From assembly GCF_032335695.1 (NCBI RefSeq), contig NZ_JACTOJ010000003.1, positions 186,001 through 250,000 on the forward strand: 64,000 nt of DNA, given 5' to 3'. The position numbers and the translations under genes are program-made. The notes under the pieces were generated by a model. That model searched no databases and was not told where the DNA came from. It saw nothing but the letters and a program-made list of their open reading frames with translations. Below, piece after piece: positions 34,869 through 44,095 of the stretch (position 1 is its first letter; each line of letters opens with the position of its first letter). Source of the stretch: JACTOJ01 sp032335695 (GTDB taxonomy: Bacteria; Bacillota; Clostridia; Clostridiales; Clostridiaceae).

Positions 34869-36683
34869 ATGGTATTAGCAGAAACTAAAAAAGCATATCA
34901 AGTACTTTGTTATACAAGGATGCCTCAGGAAGATATAATTTATGCACCAAGGCTTGCATATAGCATGCACCTTGCCTACAGTGAGGATGGCAAACTTTTT
35001 AAGGATTTAAATCATAACTCGGGGGTTTTATTTGCGAAAGCATCCGAAAACGAAGAGAGAATGCTTTATGCAAAGAGCCTTAAGAACCCATACATCTTCT
35101 ATATGGAGGATGGAACTTTCGGCGTGGTTGCGGTACGTATAGAAGCTGACGGAGATAATGATGAGAGCAGCAAGGGAAAAATATTGTTGTTTACTTCTGC
35201 AGACCTTTTGCAGTATAGGGAAGTTGGATTTATTGAACTTAAGAAAGATACTTATGTAAGTGATGCAGTTTGTGAATATGATGAAGCTAATAAAATTTAT
35301 GTTATCAGATGGTGTGATGCTGAAGGAAACTATTATAAGAATTACATTAAGGACATAGCAGGTTTAAAAAATGTATCTTCTCCAGAGATAGATGAAGCCT
35401 TCACCATAGAACCTGTGTATGCAGGAATAGAAGGAATAGTTCAAAGGAATATCGTAAAAGTATCCAAGGAGGTTGTAGATAGACTTGTATGTAAACTTAC
35501 AGTTCCTGAAAATATTAAAATAGAGCTTGCTGAAGAGGTATGTATAAGCTCCAAAAATGAATTAAAGGATGTTAAAGCCACTGCAATTTACAGCGATGGA
35601 ACAATGGATATAAAGCCCATAGATTGGGATTTATCAGACATAGAAGATGATAAGCCAGGAGAGTATAACGTAAAAGGTACAGTACATAAAGATCAATACG
35701 TTTTTCCTGTTGCAATAAATCGAGCAGATCCATGCATTGCTAAATGGAAGGAAAAATATTATTTTATTGCTACTAATGATGCTGATGGTAATCATACCTT
35801 ATACATGAGAGAGGCAGATACAATTCCAGAGCTTGTCAATGCAGAGGAAGCCTTGATACTAGACTCTACTACTTACGATGGGATCAGAGGGCTTCTTTGG
35901 GCACCAGAATTTCATATCATAGAGGATGAACTATACATTTTTCATGGTGCAACGTCAGGAGAATTTTTTTACGAGGAATCCCATGTTATGCAGCTGAAAA
36001 ATGGAGGAAATCCAATGTGCGCAGGAGATTGGTCCAGACCTCAGCGAGTGCTTAAAAAGGATGGGACTTATCTATGTGAAGCAGGGAAAACCATATCTCT
36101 TGATATGACAAATTTTGAGGTGAATGGGGAGTACTATGTTGCATGGTCACAGCGTCAATTTCTTCCTGTAGATCTTGGAGCATGGATTTATATTGCAAAG
36201 GTAAATCCAAAGGAACCTTGGAAGCTTATTACTGATCCTATATTGCTTACCAAGCCAGAATATGGATGGGAAAATAATCATGTCTTTGTTGTTGAAGGAC
36301 CATTTGCATTAATGAGAAATGAAAAGCTGTTTTTAACTTTTTCTGGAGCTTTAATAGATGCTACTTATGCTGTTGGATTACTGACAGCGGATAGGAATTC
36401 GGATTTATTAAATCCTGAAAGCTGGGTAAAGACAAATTATCCTCTTTTAACTTCTAGAAGCATACCTGGTGAATATGGTCCAGGACATAATGCTTATGCC
36501 ATAGATGATAACGGAACCGTTTGGAATTCTTATCATGCAAGGCCTGGAGTCGATGGACCTAGATCCAGTGGATTGCGCAGAGTTCATTTCGATATTGATG
36601 GATATCCAGTGCTAGATCTGCCAGAATATAAGGATTTAAATAAAGGCTTATCAAAAGTAGAGACGAAGGTTATTTTGAAATAA
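34869..36683 (+). CDS. GH43-family glycosidase with N-terminal beta domain and Ig-like (Big_4) linker
   Basis: 604 residues. About 1-190: beta-rich region resembling blades of a propeller (GVLFAKASENEERMLYAKSL). About 190-275: Ig-like group 4 module (KLTVPENIKIELAEEV, ATAIYSDGTMDIKPIDWD, GEYNVKGTVH). About 278-600: GH43 catalytic domain with base Asp in NRADPCIAKWKEKYYFIATN, WAPEFHIIEDELYIFHGAT, and acid Glu in VEGPFALMRNEKLFLTFSG. Activity is likely arabinofuranosidase or related. No signal peptide, though Big_4 modules are usually on extracellular proteins. A broken paralogue lies at 43290-43954. RBS GAAAGGAAATG. Confidence 0.8.
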   Translation: MVLAETKKAYQVLCYTRMPQEDIIYAPRLAYSMHLAYSEDGKLFKDLNHNSGVLFAKASENEERMLYAKSLKNPYIFYMEDGTFGVVAVRIEADGDNDESSKGKILLFTSADLLQYREVGFIELKKDTYVSDAVCEYDEANKIYVIRWCDAEGNYYKNYIKDIAGLKNVSSPEIDEAFTIEPVYAGIEGIVQRNIVKVSKEVVDRLVCKLTVPENIKIELAEEVCISSKNELKDVKATAIYSDGTMDIKPIDWDLSDIEDDKPGEYNVKGTVHKDQYVFPVAINRADPCIAKWKEKYYFIATNDADGNHTLYMREADTIPELVNAEEALILDSTTYDGIRGLLWAPEFHIIEDELYIFHGATSGEFFYEESHVMQLKNGGNPMCAGDWSRPQRVLKKDGTYLCEAGKTISLDMTNFEVNGEYYVAWSQRQFLPVDLGAWIYIAKVNPKEPWKLITDPILLTKPEYGWENNHVFVVEGPFALMRNEKLFLTFSGALIDATYAVGLLTADRNSDLLNPESWVKTNYPLLTSRSIPGEYGPGHNAYAIDDNGTVWNSYHARPGVDGPRSSGLRRVHFDIDGYPVLDLPEYKDLNKGLSKVETKVILK

Positions 36684-36712
36684 TAATTAAAATAGTGATG
36701 GGGGGCTTTTAT

Positions 36713-38245
36713 ATGAATAACAATCCTGTTATTTATGCAGATTATCCAGATCCAGATGTGATACGTGTAGAGGATGTATATTACATGGTAAGTACCACCA
36801 TGCATTTTATGCCAGGCTGTGTGATATTGAGATCCTATGACCTTATACATTGGGAAACAGCAGCTTATGTATATGATTCTTTAGATGACACACCCAGTCA
36901 GAAACTTGAAGTTGAAAAACATATTTATGGAAAAGGAATGTGGGCAGCCTCTCTTCGTTATCATAAAGGAAAGTTTTATGTGTGTTTTGTAGCTAATGAT
37001 ACACATAAGACTTATTTATTCACAGCCTCTGATATTAATGGGCCTTGGGAAAAGAAAGAAATCCAGGGCTTTTACCATGACTGTTCTTTACTCTTTGATG
37101 AGGATGAGAGGGTTTATATTATATATGGAAATACTGAAATTTATATTACAGAGTTAAAGGAGGACCTTTCTGGGATTAAACCAGGTGGGCTGAATCGTAT
37201 CATAGTGAAGGAGGTGGAACCTCATTATCTTGGTTATGAAGGTTCTCATCTTTATAAAATCAATGGAAAGTATTATGCTTTTTTTATTCATATGCCCAAG
37301 GCTAAAGGTCGTAGAGCAGAAGCATGTTTTGTGGCAGATACATTGCAAGGAGAATTCATTGGCGGGGATGTTTTTGATGATGACATGGAATTTCACAATT
37401 CAGGTGTTGCACAAGGTGGAATTGTAGATACTCCTGAAGGCAAATGGTATGCTATGTTATTTCAGGATCGCGGTGCAGTTGGACGTATACCGGTTATTGT
37501 GCCAATGTGCTGGGAGAAGGATTTCCCTGTGTTTGATAAAAAAGCACCTAAGCACATTGAAATTTCTAGTACAAGACCAGCTTATAAATATAAGCCCCTA
37601 GTTGGAAATGACAATTTTATTTATGAATCCGATGAGAAGGGAAATATAAAGTTAAAAGATTTTTGGCAATGGAATCATATACCTGAATCTGATTTGTGGT
37701 CAGTGACAGAAAAAAAAGGAACATATAGAATTCATTCGGGAAAGATTTGTCCTAACATAAATTATGCAGTAAATACGCTTACACAGCGAACTATGGGGCC
37801 TAGATGCGAGTCAGTAGTAACCTTGGATGGAAGTGGACTTAAGGATGGCGATTACGCAGGTTTATGCTTATTGATAAGCTCCTATGGCTTCATAGCGCTC
37901 ACCAAAGAAGAGGACAAAACTTATCTTGTTATGTGCGCTAGAGTTGCTGAAGATAAATCAATATTTGGCAATCTAATTGATGACCAACCGGCAGCGGAGT
38001 ATCAAAGAATTCCATTGAATACAGACAAAGTTACCTTAAAAGCATATGCAAATTTTGAAGATTTGAAGGACGAGTGTGAGTTTTACTATAAAGATGGTGA
38101 TACCTGGAATAAGCTTGGAATAACTCATAATTTAGTATGGAAGATGGATCAGTTTGTAGGATGCCGCTTCGGTTTATTTTTGTATTCCACTAAGGAAATG
38201 GGAGGAATCGCCGATTTTTCTGATTTCATATATAATACTTTGTAA
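36713..38245 (+). CDS. GH43 beta-xylosidase/arabinofuranosidase with C-terminal beta-sandwich
   Basis: 510 residues from ATG 36713 (GGGGGGC upstream; an in-frame GTG at 36695 lies before the RBS). Catalytic domain with base Asp in YADYPDPDVIRVEDVYYMVS, WAASLRYHKGKFYVCFVAND, second Asp in YHDCSLLFDEDERVYIIYG, acid Glu in YEGSHLYKINGKYYAFF. Residues about 310-510 form the concanavalin A-like domain found in XynB-type GH43 enzymes. No signal peptide. It starts 29 bp after the preceding GH43 gene, so the two are one operon with GH39 and SGNH downstream. Confidence 0.87.
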   Translation: MNNNPVIYADYPDPDVIRVEDVYYMVSTTMHFMPGCVILRSYDLIHWETAAYVYDSLDDTPSQKLEVEKHIYGKGMWAASLRYHKGKFYVCFVANDTHKTYLFTASDINGPWEKKEIQGFYHDCSLLFDEDERVYIIYGNTEIYITELKEDLSGIKPGGLNRIIVKEVEPHYLGYEGSHLYKINGKYYAFFIHMPKAKGRRAEACFVADTLQGEFIGGDVFDDDMEFHNSGVAQGGIVDTPEGKWYAMLFQDRGAVGRIPVIVPMCWEKDFPVFDKKAPKHIEISSTRPAYKYKPLVGNDNFIYESDEKGNIKLKDFWQWNHIPESDLWSVTEKKGTYRIHSGKICPNINYAVNTLTQRTMGPRCESVVTLDGSGLKDGDYAGLCLLISSYGFIALTKEEDKTYLVMCARVAEDKSIFGNLIDDQPAAEYQRIPLNTDKVTLKAYANFEDLKDECEFYYKDGDTWNKLGITHNLVWKMDQFVGCRFGLFLYSTKEMGGIADFSDFIYNTL

Positions 38246-38281
38246 AAATTCTAAAATAAAGCCAAATAAGGAGGAATTAAC

Positions 38282-39790
38282 GTGTCTAAAAAAATTCAGG
38301 TACCTGCTTCAGGCGAACCTTTTAAAAATAATGCAACCTTTTGTGTAGGAACTGGAAGAATGGGACTAGCACTTCAAAAGGAATATATTGATCATTTAAA
38401 ATTGATTCAGAATGAGGTACATTTTCGTTATATACGAGGTCATGGACTATTTTCTGATGATATGGGAATATATCGTGAGTATTCAATGGATGGTGAAACA
38501 AGCACTTTCTATAATTTTACTTACCTTGATAGGGTCATGGATTCTTACCTTGAAAATGGTATAAGGCCTTTTTTAGAATTAGGTTTTATGCCGGAAAAGC
38601 TAAAAAGTGGTGAGCAAACAATATTTTATTGGAAGGGCAATGTGACACCTCCAGTTTCCTATGAAAAATGGGCAGAGCTCATAACAGCAACTCTAAATCA
38701 CTTAATTGAAAGATATGGCAGAGAGGAAGTCGTAAATTGGCCTGTTGAAGTATGGAATGAACCTAATATAGGCTTCTGGGCAGGCTCTATGGAGGAATAT
38801 TTTAAGCTTTATGAATATTCAGCTGCTGCTGTAAAAAAGGCGGATTCTCGCATAAAGGTGGGGGGGCCTGCAATATGCGGTATTCAAACTGAAAAGTGGC
38901 TTAGAGCATTTTTTGAACATTGCATAAAAAATAAGCTGCCTTTAGATTTTATTACTCGACACTGCTATACTGCTCAAGAGACTACTGCCCGGGGACACTA
39001 TGTATATCATGTAATGAATGAACCTACCTTCATGATTGAAGAATTAAAGGAAACTCGCAGGATCATGTCTGATTATCCAGAAATTTCGGATATGCCACTC
39101 CACATAACTGAGTTCAACAGTTCCTATGTTCCTCTTTGCCCTGTGCATGATACAGACTTTAATGCAGCCTTTATAGCACGTATATTAAGTGAAGCAGGAG
39201 AATATGCAGATTCCTATTCTTATTGGACCTTTAGCGACGTATTTGAGGAAGCGGACGTTCCAAAGTCAGTTTTTCATGGAGGCTTTGGCTTAGTTGCCTT
39301 AAATTCTATAAAGAAACCAACATTTTATGCTTTTGAGTTTTTCTCTAAGGCTGGAAAAGAACTGCTTTATAGAGATGATTATATAATTGTAACCAAGGAT
39401 GAAGATAAGTATGTAATTATAGGCTGGAACTGGCATGATATGAGAGATCATAAGGCGGTGGCTGACAAGGAATACCTGCTTTCGCTTCCTTCAATAGGTA
39501 AGCAGGCTCTGCTGCTTAAACAGGAAGTGGGCGGCAAGCATGCAAATCCAATGCAAACCTGGAGCAACATGGGCAAACCACGCAGCCTTGACAAGAATCA
39601 GCAGAAGCTGTTACAGGCTTCTTCAAAGCCTCTGCAGACTGATGAAAAGTTATTTGAAGAAAATGGCTTTTATGAAATAGAATTGAGAATTCCATGCAAT
39701 CATTTATGTATGCTGGAAATTATTCCAGTGAAGGATGCTACGGACAGTTATCTTGGTTATGATCCAGAGGAATTTTATGGTATGGAATAA
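38282..39790 (+). CDS. GH39 beta-xylosidase
   Basis: 502 residues from GTG 38282, behind AAGGAGGAATTAAC. GH39 (beta/alpha)8 barrel: acid/base Glu in WPVEVWNEPNIGFWAGS, nucleophile Glu in PLHITEFNSSYVPLCP, and SDVFEEADVPKSVFHGGFGL. The N-terminal GTGRMGLALQKEYIDHLKLI and RYIRGHGLFSDDMGIYREY are family typical. The retaining enzyme hydrolyses short xylo-oligosaccharides to xylose. Length agrees with clostridial XynB (about 500). No signal peptide. Part of the same operon as the GH43 genes. Confidence 0.93.
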   Translation: MSKKIQVPASGEPFKNNATFCVGTGRMGLALQKEYIDHLKLIQNEVHFRYIRGHGLFSDDMGIYREYSMDGETSTFYNFTYLDRVMDSYLENGIRPFLELGFMPEKLKSGEQTIFYWKGNVTPPVSYEKWAELITATLNHLIERYGREEVVNWPVEVWNEPNIGFWAGSMEEYFKLYEYSAAAVKKADSRIKVGGPAICGIQTEKWLRAFFEHCIKNKLPLDFITRHCYTAQETTARGHYVYHVMNEPTFMIEELKETRRIMSDYPEISDMPLHITEFNSSYVPLCPVHDTDFNAAFIARILSEAGEYADSYSYWTFSDVFEEADVPKSVFHGGFGLVALNSIKKPTFYAFEFFSKAGKELLYRDDYIIVTKDEDKYVIIGWNWHDMRDHKAVADKEYLLSLPSIGKQALLLKQEVGGKHANPMQTWSNMGKPRSLDKNQQKLLQASSKPLQTDEKLFEENGFYEIELRIPCNHLCMLEIIPVKDATDSYLGYDPEEFYGME

Positions 39791-39881
39791 TTTCAACATA
39801 GTTGATTATTGCAGTTAAAAATAAGTCGGTGTAAGGGTTGAAAGGCTCTTGTCACTAGATATTAAAAGGAGGAATAAAATT

Positions 39882-41597
39882 ATGATAAGTGATGTTAAGT
39901 CGGGACCCAAGGCACCAAAGGATCCTCAGAAAAAAAGAAGTGGCTTTTATATAATGATAGATAAAATTTTAGAGGCCACTGAAAGGATAGTGGCAAAACC
40001 ATCACAAGAAATATATCTTGATGAGGGAAGACTTTCCTTTAATGCTCAATTTGTAGGCAGTGTGGAGGATGAAAATATTCTTACATTACTGAAAAACTGG
40101 GAAGGAGCACGTAAGATAATTCACAGCATTGGTATTTCTGTGGTTGCTAGTGAGGATACAGGTGATATAGATTTTGTGCTTCAAAACTATGGAAAGGTAG
40201 ACAGATATGGAGGAGGAACCTGCATCAAGTTGCCCTGCAGCAAGGATGGTTCAGAAATGCTTCTTAAGCTTGAAGACTATACTTGGTCTTCAGATGATGA
40301 TGTGGTAGGAAAGATGGCTTTTGAATTTGAAAAGCCAGGACTTACTGCAAAGGCAACTGTAAAAATATATTTGCAGGATGGCTATGAGGTGCCCGAAATA
40401 TCTGTTGACCCTACAGTTGAATTTTATAGTCCTCAGTATGAAGCTATGATTTCAAAATCTCTTTTAAATAGTGGTAACAACGTAAGGCTTAAGAAGGCTA
40501 TAGATAAAGCAAGAACAGGAGAAGAGGTTACTATAGCTTACATAGGAGGATCAATAACTCAAGGAGCTGGAGCTAAGCCTATTCATACAGAATGCTATGC
40601 TTATAAATCCTATGCTAAATTTAAAGAGATGTTTGGTAAAAATGGCGGGGATAATGTCCATTTTATAAAGGCAGGAGTTGGCGGAACTCCTTCAGAGCTT
40701 GGAATGATAAGGTACGATAGGGATATTCTTAGAGATGGAAAGGTAAAGCCTGATATTGTTATAGTTGAATTTGCGGTAAATGATGAAGGAGACGAGACTA
40801 AGGGAGTGTGCTATGAAAGCTTAATTCTTAATATACTTTCCTCTGAAAACAAGCCTGCAGTAGTTCTATTATTCAGCGTATTTGCTAATGATTGGAATTT
40901 GCAGGAAAGGTTATCACCAGTAGGAAGGCTGTATGACTTACCAATGGTGAGCGTATCCGATGCCGTGGTTGAACAATTCAAGCTAAGTAAAGAAGAAGGA
41001 AACATAATAACTAAGAGACAATATTTTTATGATATATATCATCCAACTAATGAAGGACATATTATAATGGCTGACTGCATTAGCTATTTGTTTAAACAGA
41101 TTTCTGAAAGTGCTTATGATGATAAGGATATCCTATTGGATAAAGCGCCTGCTATAGGAAATTCATTTTTAGGAGTACACCTTATTGATAAGAAGGATAA
41201 TGCTTGCGATGCAATAATAGAAGAGGGAAGCTTTAGCTTCACGGATACTGAGCTTCAATTTGTAGAAATGGATGCTAATCCTTCAGGAACCCTACAGTTC
41301 CCATACAATTGGATGCATGCTCCTGAATCAGGTAATGACAGCTTTAAGCTGAAGCTTAAGAGCCGCAGTCTTCTTTTAGTATTTAAGGATTCTGGAAGAA
41401 TGGATTTTGGTAAAGCAGAGGTTTATGTTGACGGAAAGCATGTGATTACTGCAGATCCTACAATAGCAGGATGGACTCACTGCAATGCGGTTATTATATA
41501 TGGTGAAGAAAGCAGCAGTGAGCATGATGTAGAAATTAAGATGGCAGAAGGTAGTGAGAATAAATACTTTACCATACTTGGATTTGGATATAATTAA
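39882..41597 (+). CDS. SGNH/GDSL-family esterase, probable deacetylase of the xylan cluster
   Basis: 571 residues from ATG 39882, which has AAAGGAGG 8 bp upstream (an ATG at 39849 is in frame but has no RBS). The N-terminal about 180 residues are a beta-rich domain. The SGNH core follows: block I AYIGGSITQGAGA (GGS instead of GDS), block II GVGGTPSELG, block III EFAVNDEGDE, block V YDIYHPTNEGHIIMAD with the Asp-His pair. C-terminal about 130 residues are beta-sandwich like. Its place between GH39 and GH43 xylosidases suggests removal of acetyl groups from xylo-oligosaccharides. No signal peptide. Confidence 0.8.
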   Translation: MISDVKSGPKAPKDPQKKRSGFYIMIDKILEATERIVAKPSQEIYLDEGRLSFNAQFVGSVEDENILTLLKNWEGARKIIHSIGISVVASEDTGDIDFVLQNYGKVDRYGGGTCIKLPCSKDGSEMLLKLEDYTWSSDDDVVGKMAFEFEKPGLTAKATVKIYLQDGYEVPEISVDPTVEFYSPQYEAMISKSLLNSGNNVRLKKAIDKARTGEEVTIAYIGGSITQGAGAKPIHTECYAYKSYAKFKEMFGKNGGDNVHFIKAGVGGTPSELGMIRYDRDILRDGKVKPDIVIVEFAVNDEGDETKGVCYESLILNILSSENKPAVVLLFSVFANDWNLQERLSPVGRLYDLPMVSVSDAVVEQFKLSKEEGNIITKRQYFYDIYHPTNEGHIIMADCISYLFKQISESAYDDKDILLDKAPAIGNSFLGVHLIDKKDNACDAIIEEGSFSFTDTELQFVEMDANPSGTLQFPYNWMHAPESGNDSFKLKLKSRSLLLVFKDSGRMDFGKAEVYVDGKHVITADPTIAGWTHCNAVIIYGEESSSEHDVEIKMAEGSENKYFTILGFGYN

Positions 41598-41667
41598 ACA
41601 TAGCCTGGCCAACTAAATGAATGTTTTAAACAAGTGTTAAAAATCAACACTTGTTTAAAACAGATCC
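41598..41667 (-). repeat. Degenerate MITE copy, reverse orientation
   Basis: Contains the left hairpin in reverse, GTTTTAAACAAGTGTT / AACACTTGTTTAAAAC, ending CAGATCC (compare CAGAACC), and a partial CATAGCC end at 41600-41606. No clear target duplication remains. It lies between SGNH and GH43 genes and may work as a terminator. Confidence 0.6.
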
Positions 41668-41700
41668 AGATTTAAAATACTATTAGGAGTGATATAAATT

Positions 41701-43248
41701 ATGAATAATTTTGAAAACCCAATACTACCAGGTTTTTATCCTGACCCTTCAATTTGCAGGGTGAAAGAAGACTATTATTTAGTTACTTCCTCTTTTGCTT
41801 ATTATCCTGGAGTTCCTATTTTTCATAGCAAGGATTTAGTTAATTGGAAGCAGATAGGGCATGTATTAGATAGACCTTCTCAGCTTCCTTTAGACGGACA
41901 GCAGCAATCTGGAGGGATTTTTGCACCTACAATCAGATATAATAATGGTATTTTTTATATGATTACCACAAATGTAGGTCATGGCGGAAACTTTTTAGTT
42001 ACTGCCACTGATCCAGCAGGTCCTTGGTCTGATCCATATTATTTGGATGCTCCAGGTATTGATCCTTCATTATTTTTTGATGATGATGGAAAGGCTTACT
42101 ACATAGGTACAAGACCTGCACCTGAAGGACCAAAGTATTTTGGTAATTGGGAGGCATGGCTTCAAGAGCTTGATTTAAATACAATGAAATTAGTGGGAGA
42201 ACCTGAGGAGTTATGGAGAGGGGCTTTAAGAGATGCAGTTTGGCCTGAAGGGCCTCATTTATATAAAATAAATGGAGTTTATTATCTTATGATTGCTGAA
42301 GGCGGCACAGGGCCTGAGCATGCAGTTTCAATAGCCCGCAGCAATTCTGTTACAGGTCCCTATGCTGGAAATCCAGCAAATCCTATACTAACTCACAGAC
42401 ATTTAGGAAGAGAGTATCCGGTGGTAAATGTGGGACATTGCGATTTGGTAGAGACTCAGAATGGTGAGTGGTGGTCAGTGGGACTAGCATCGCGTATTTA
42501 TGGAGGATATTATAGAAATCTTGGAAGAGAAACCTTCTTGTTTCCGCTTATATGGGAGGAAGGTTGGCCCATAATGTGTCCAGGCGTTGGCAAAATATCA
42601 ATGACTTACCCTAAGCCTGATTTACCTGAAGATAGGATGCTCATTCCTTCAGCCTGCGATAATTTTGAAGATGATGAACTTGATTATAAATGGAACTTTT
42701 TACGTACTCCTAGAGGGGAATTTTACAGTTTAAAAGAACGTCCAGGTTATTTGACTTTAAAGCTTAAACCTGAAAAAATAACAGAGCTTAAAAATCCAAG
42801 TTTTGTGGGAAGGAGGCAGCAGCATATAGAATTTTCAGCTTCCACTGCAATGGAGTTTAATCCAAGGAGCGAAAGTGAAGCGGCAGGAATGGTTTTACTT
42901 CAGAGCAATGAATTTAATTTTAGCTTTGTATATACCAAAAAAGGTGATGACAATGTGATAAGACTCATCAAGTGTGAGGCAGGAGAAGAAAAGGTTTTGA
43001 AGGAAATAGCTATTTCAGCAGCTAGATTATATTTGAAGGTAGAAGCCCATGGGCAGGAATACAGCTTTTACTATGGAAAAAGCTCTCAAGACTATAAAGC
43101 TTTAATTGAAAATGTTGATGGAAGGATACTAAGCACAGATGTGGCTGGAGGTTTCGTAGGTACTGAATTGGGCTTGTATGCAAGTTCTAATGCTGCAATT
43201 AGTAATAACTCAGCCTCATTTGATTGGTTTGAATATGTAGGTGTGTAA
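41701..43248 (+). CDS. GH43 beta-xylosidase (XynB-type) with C-terminal domain
   Basis: 515 residues, close to the usual 530. Catalytic domain: base Asp in LPGFYPDPSICRVKEDYYLV, AYYPGVPIFHSKDLVNWKQI, second Asp in APGIDPSLFFDDDGKAYYIG, acid Glu in VWPEGPHLYKINGVYYLMIA; HRHLGREYPVVNVGHCDLVE is characteristic of GH43 subfamily 11/12 xylosidases. Residues about 320-515 are the concanavalin A-like domain that shapes the active site (ACDNFEDDELDYKWNFLRTP). No signal peptide. It releases xylose from the non-reducing end of xylobiose and longer. Confidence 0.93.
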   Translation: MNNFENPILPGFYPDPSICRVKEDYYLVTSSFAYYPGVPIFHSKDLVNWKQIGHVLDRPSQLPLDGQQQSGGIFAPTIRYNNGIFYMITTNVGHGGNFLVTATDPAGPWSDPYYLDAPGIDPSLFFDDDGKAYYIGTRPAPEGPKYFGNWEAWLQELDLNTMKLVGEPEELWRGALRDAVWPEGPHLYKINGVYYLMIAEGGTGPEHAVSIARSNSVTGPYAGNPANPILTHRHLGREYPVVNVGHCDLVETQNGEWWSVGLASRIYGGYYRNLGRETFLFPLIWEEGWPIMCPGVGKISMTYPKPDLPEDRMLIPSACDNFEDDELDYKWNFLRTPRGEFYSLKERPGYLTLKLKPEKITELKNPSFVGRRQQHIEFSASTAMEFNPRSESEAAGMVLLQSNEFNFSFVYTKKGDDNVIRLIKCEAGEEKVLKEIAISAARLYLKVEAHGQEYSFYYGKSSQDYKALIENVDGRILSTDVAGGFVGTELGLYASSNAAISNNSASFDWFEYVGV

Positions 43249-43289
43249 AATAAAGGAAATATGCTGAATTTTATTTTTGAGGTGATAGT

Positions 43290-43954
43290 ATGGATAATAA
43301 ATGTGAGAATATGAGGGCTTTAATTTATACAAGAAAACCCAAAAATGAGTATACTGAGTCGTTAAGTAATAGTATTCATTTTGCTTTTTGTGATGAAAAA
43401 AATTATTTCAGACCTTTAAATGAAAATTATGGCATATTGTTTGCTTCAACAATGAGGAAGCAGTATATGAAATACGTTGGCAGGGTAATGATGGAAACTG
43501 CTATTTGAATAAAATAACGGATTTAATGAAGGGAGATAAAATATCCCTGCCAAAAGCAATAAAAGAATATGAATTTAAGCATCCAACTGTGAATTTACAA
43601 TATATAGAACCTGGTAATATACTTTCTATCAATAGAGAAGTTTTTCATGCTTTTAAGTTACAGTGGACACCAATTTATAATACCGAGGTTCTTGTACCAG
43701 ACAGCGTAACAGTATCATCAGCAAAGGACTTGGAAGCAGTAAAAGCAATAGCCACTTATTCAGATGCTTCAATCCTAGAAAAATCAGTAAAATGGGATTG
43801 CTCTGAAGTTGATTTTTATAAGCAAGGAACTTATAAGTTAAAAGGTAAGGTGGTACAGGCTGCATATTCATTCCCGTTAGCCCGCGGATATGCAGATCCA
43901 GTGATTTTACCATGGAACGATAAATATTATTCAATGAATGTGGTTGTAAAATAA
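43290..43954 (+). pseudogene. Broken paralogue of the Big_4-GH43 glycosidase
   Basis: The first frame (43290-43508) reads MRALIYTRKPKNEY.. to NYGILFAS, matching the N-terminus of the 34869 protein, then shifts. From about 43450 the next frame gives EEAVYEIRWQGNDGNCYLNK and on to an Ig-like Big_4 module (AIATYSDASILEKSVKWDCS) and the first catalytic strand (GYADPVILPWNDKYY), where similarity stops. Relative to the intact paralogue about 75 residues near position 50 are deleted, and about 300 C-terminal residues with the catalytic Glu are lost. A short MITE copy begins 3 bp after the last stop. Confidence 0.82.
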
Positions 43955-43956
43955 TA

Positions 43957-44010
43957 GGTTCTGTTTTAAATCCATCAAAGCTGTTATCGACATTCTCTTA
44001 AAACATAGGC
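43957..44010 (+). mobile_element. IS6-like MITE, copy D (minimal, 54 bp)
   Basis: GGTTCTGTTTTAAATC at the left, then TTATCGACATTCTCTTAAAA and CATAGGC at the right. Flanks AAATAATA (43949-43956) and AAATAAGA (44011-44018) match in 7 of 8 positions, so the target duplication is still visible. Most of the interior is deleted. Confidence 0.65.
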
Positions 44011-44022
44011 AAATAAGAAAAG

Positions 44023-44074
44023 GCTCAATTCTCAGAAGCTAGAGTTAGCATTATCTAAATTCTGAGAGTTGAGC
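44023..44074 (-). terminator. Terminator of the aspS-gatCAB operon
   Basis: On the minus strand GCTCAACTCTCAGAA pairs with TTCTGAGAATTGAGC (22-nt loop) and is followed by CTTTTCTT. Confidence 0.7.
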
Positions 44075-44095
44075 TATAATTTTTGGAGCTATCTT

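Noticed and set aside
43957..44010. Claim that the MITE insertion itself truncated the GH43 paralogue
   Set aside because: The target duplication is nearly intact and no GH43 sequence resumes after the element, so the gene end was lost separately.
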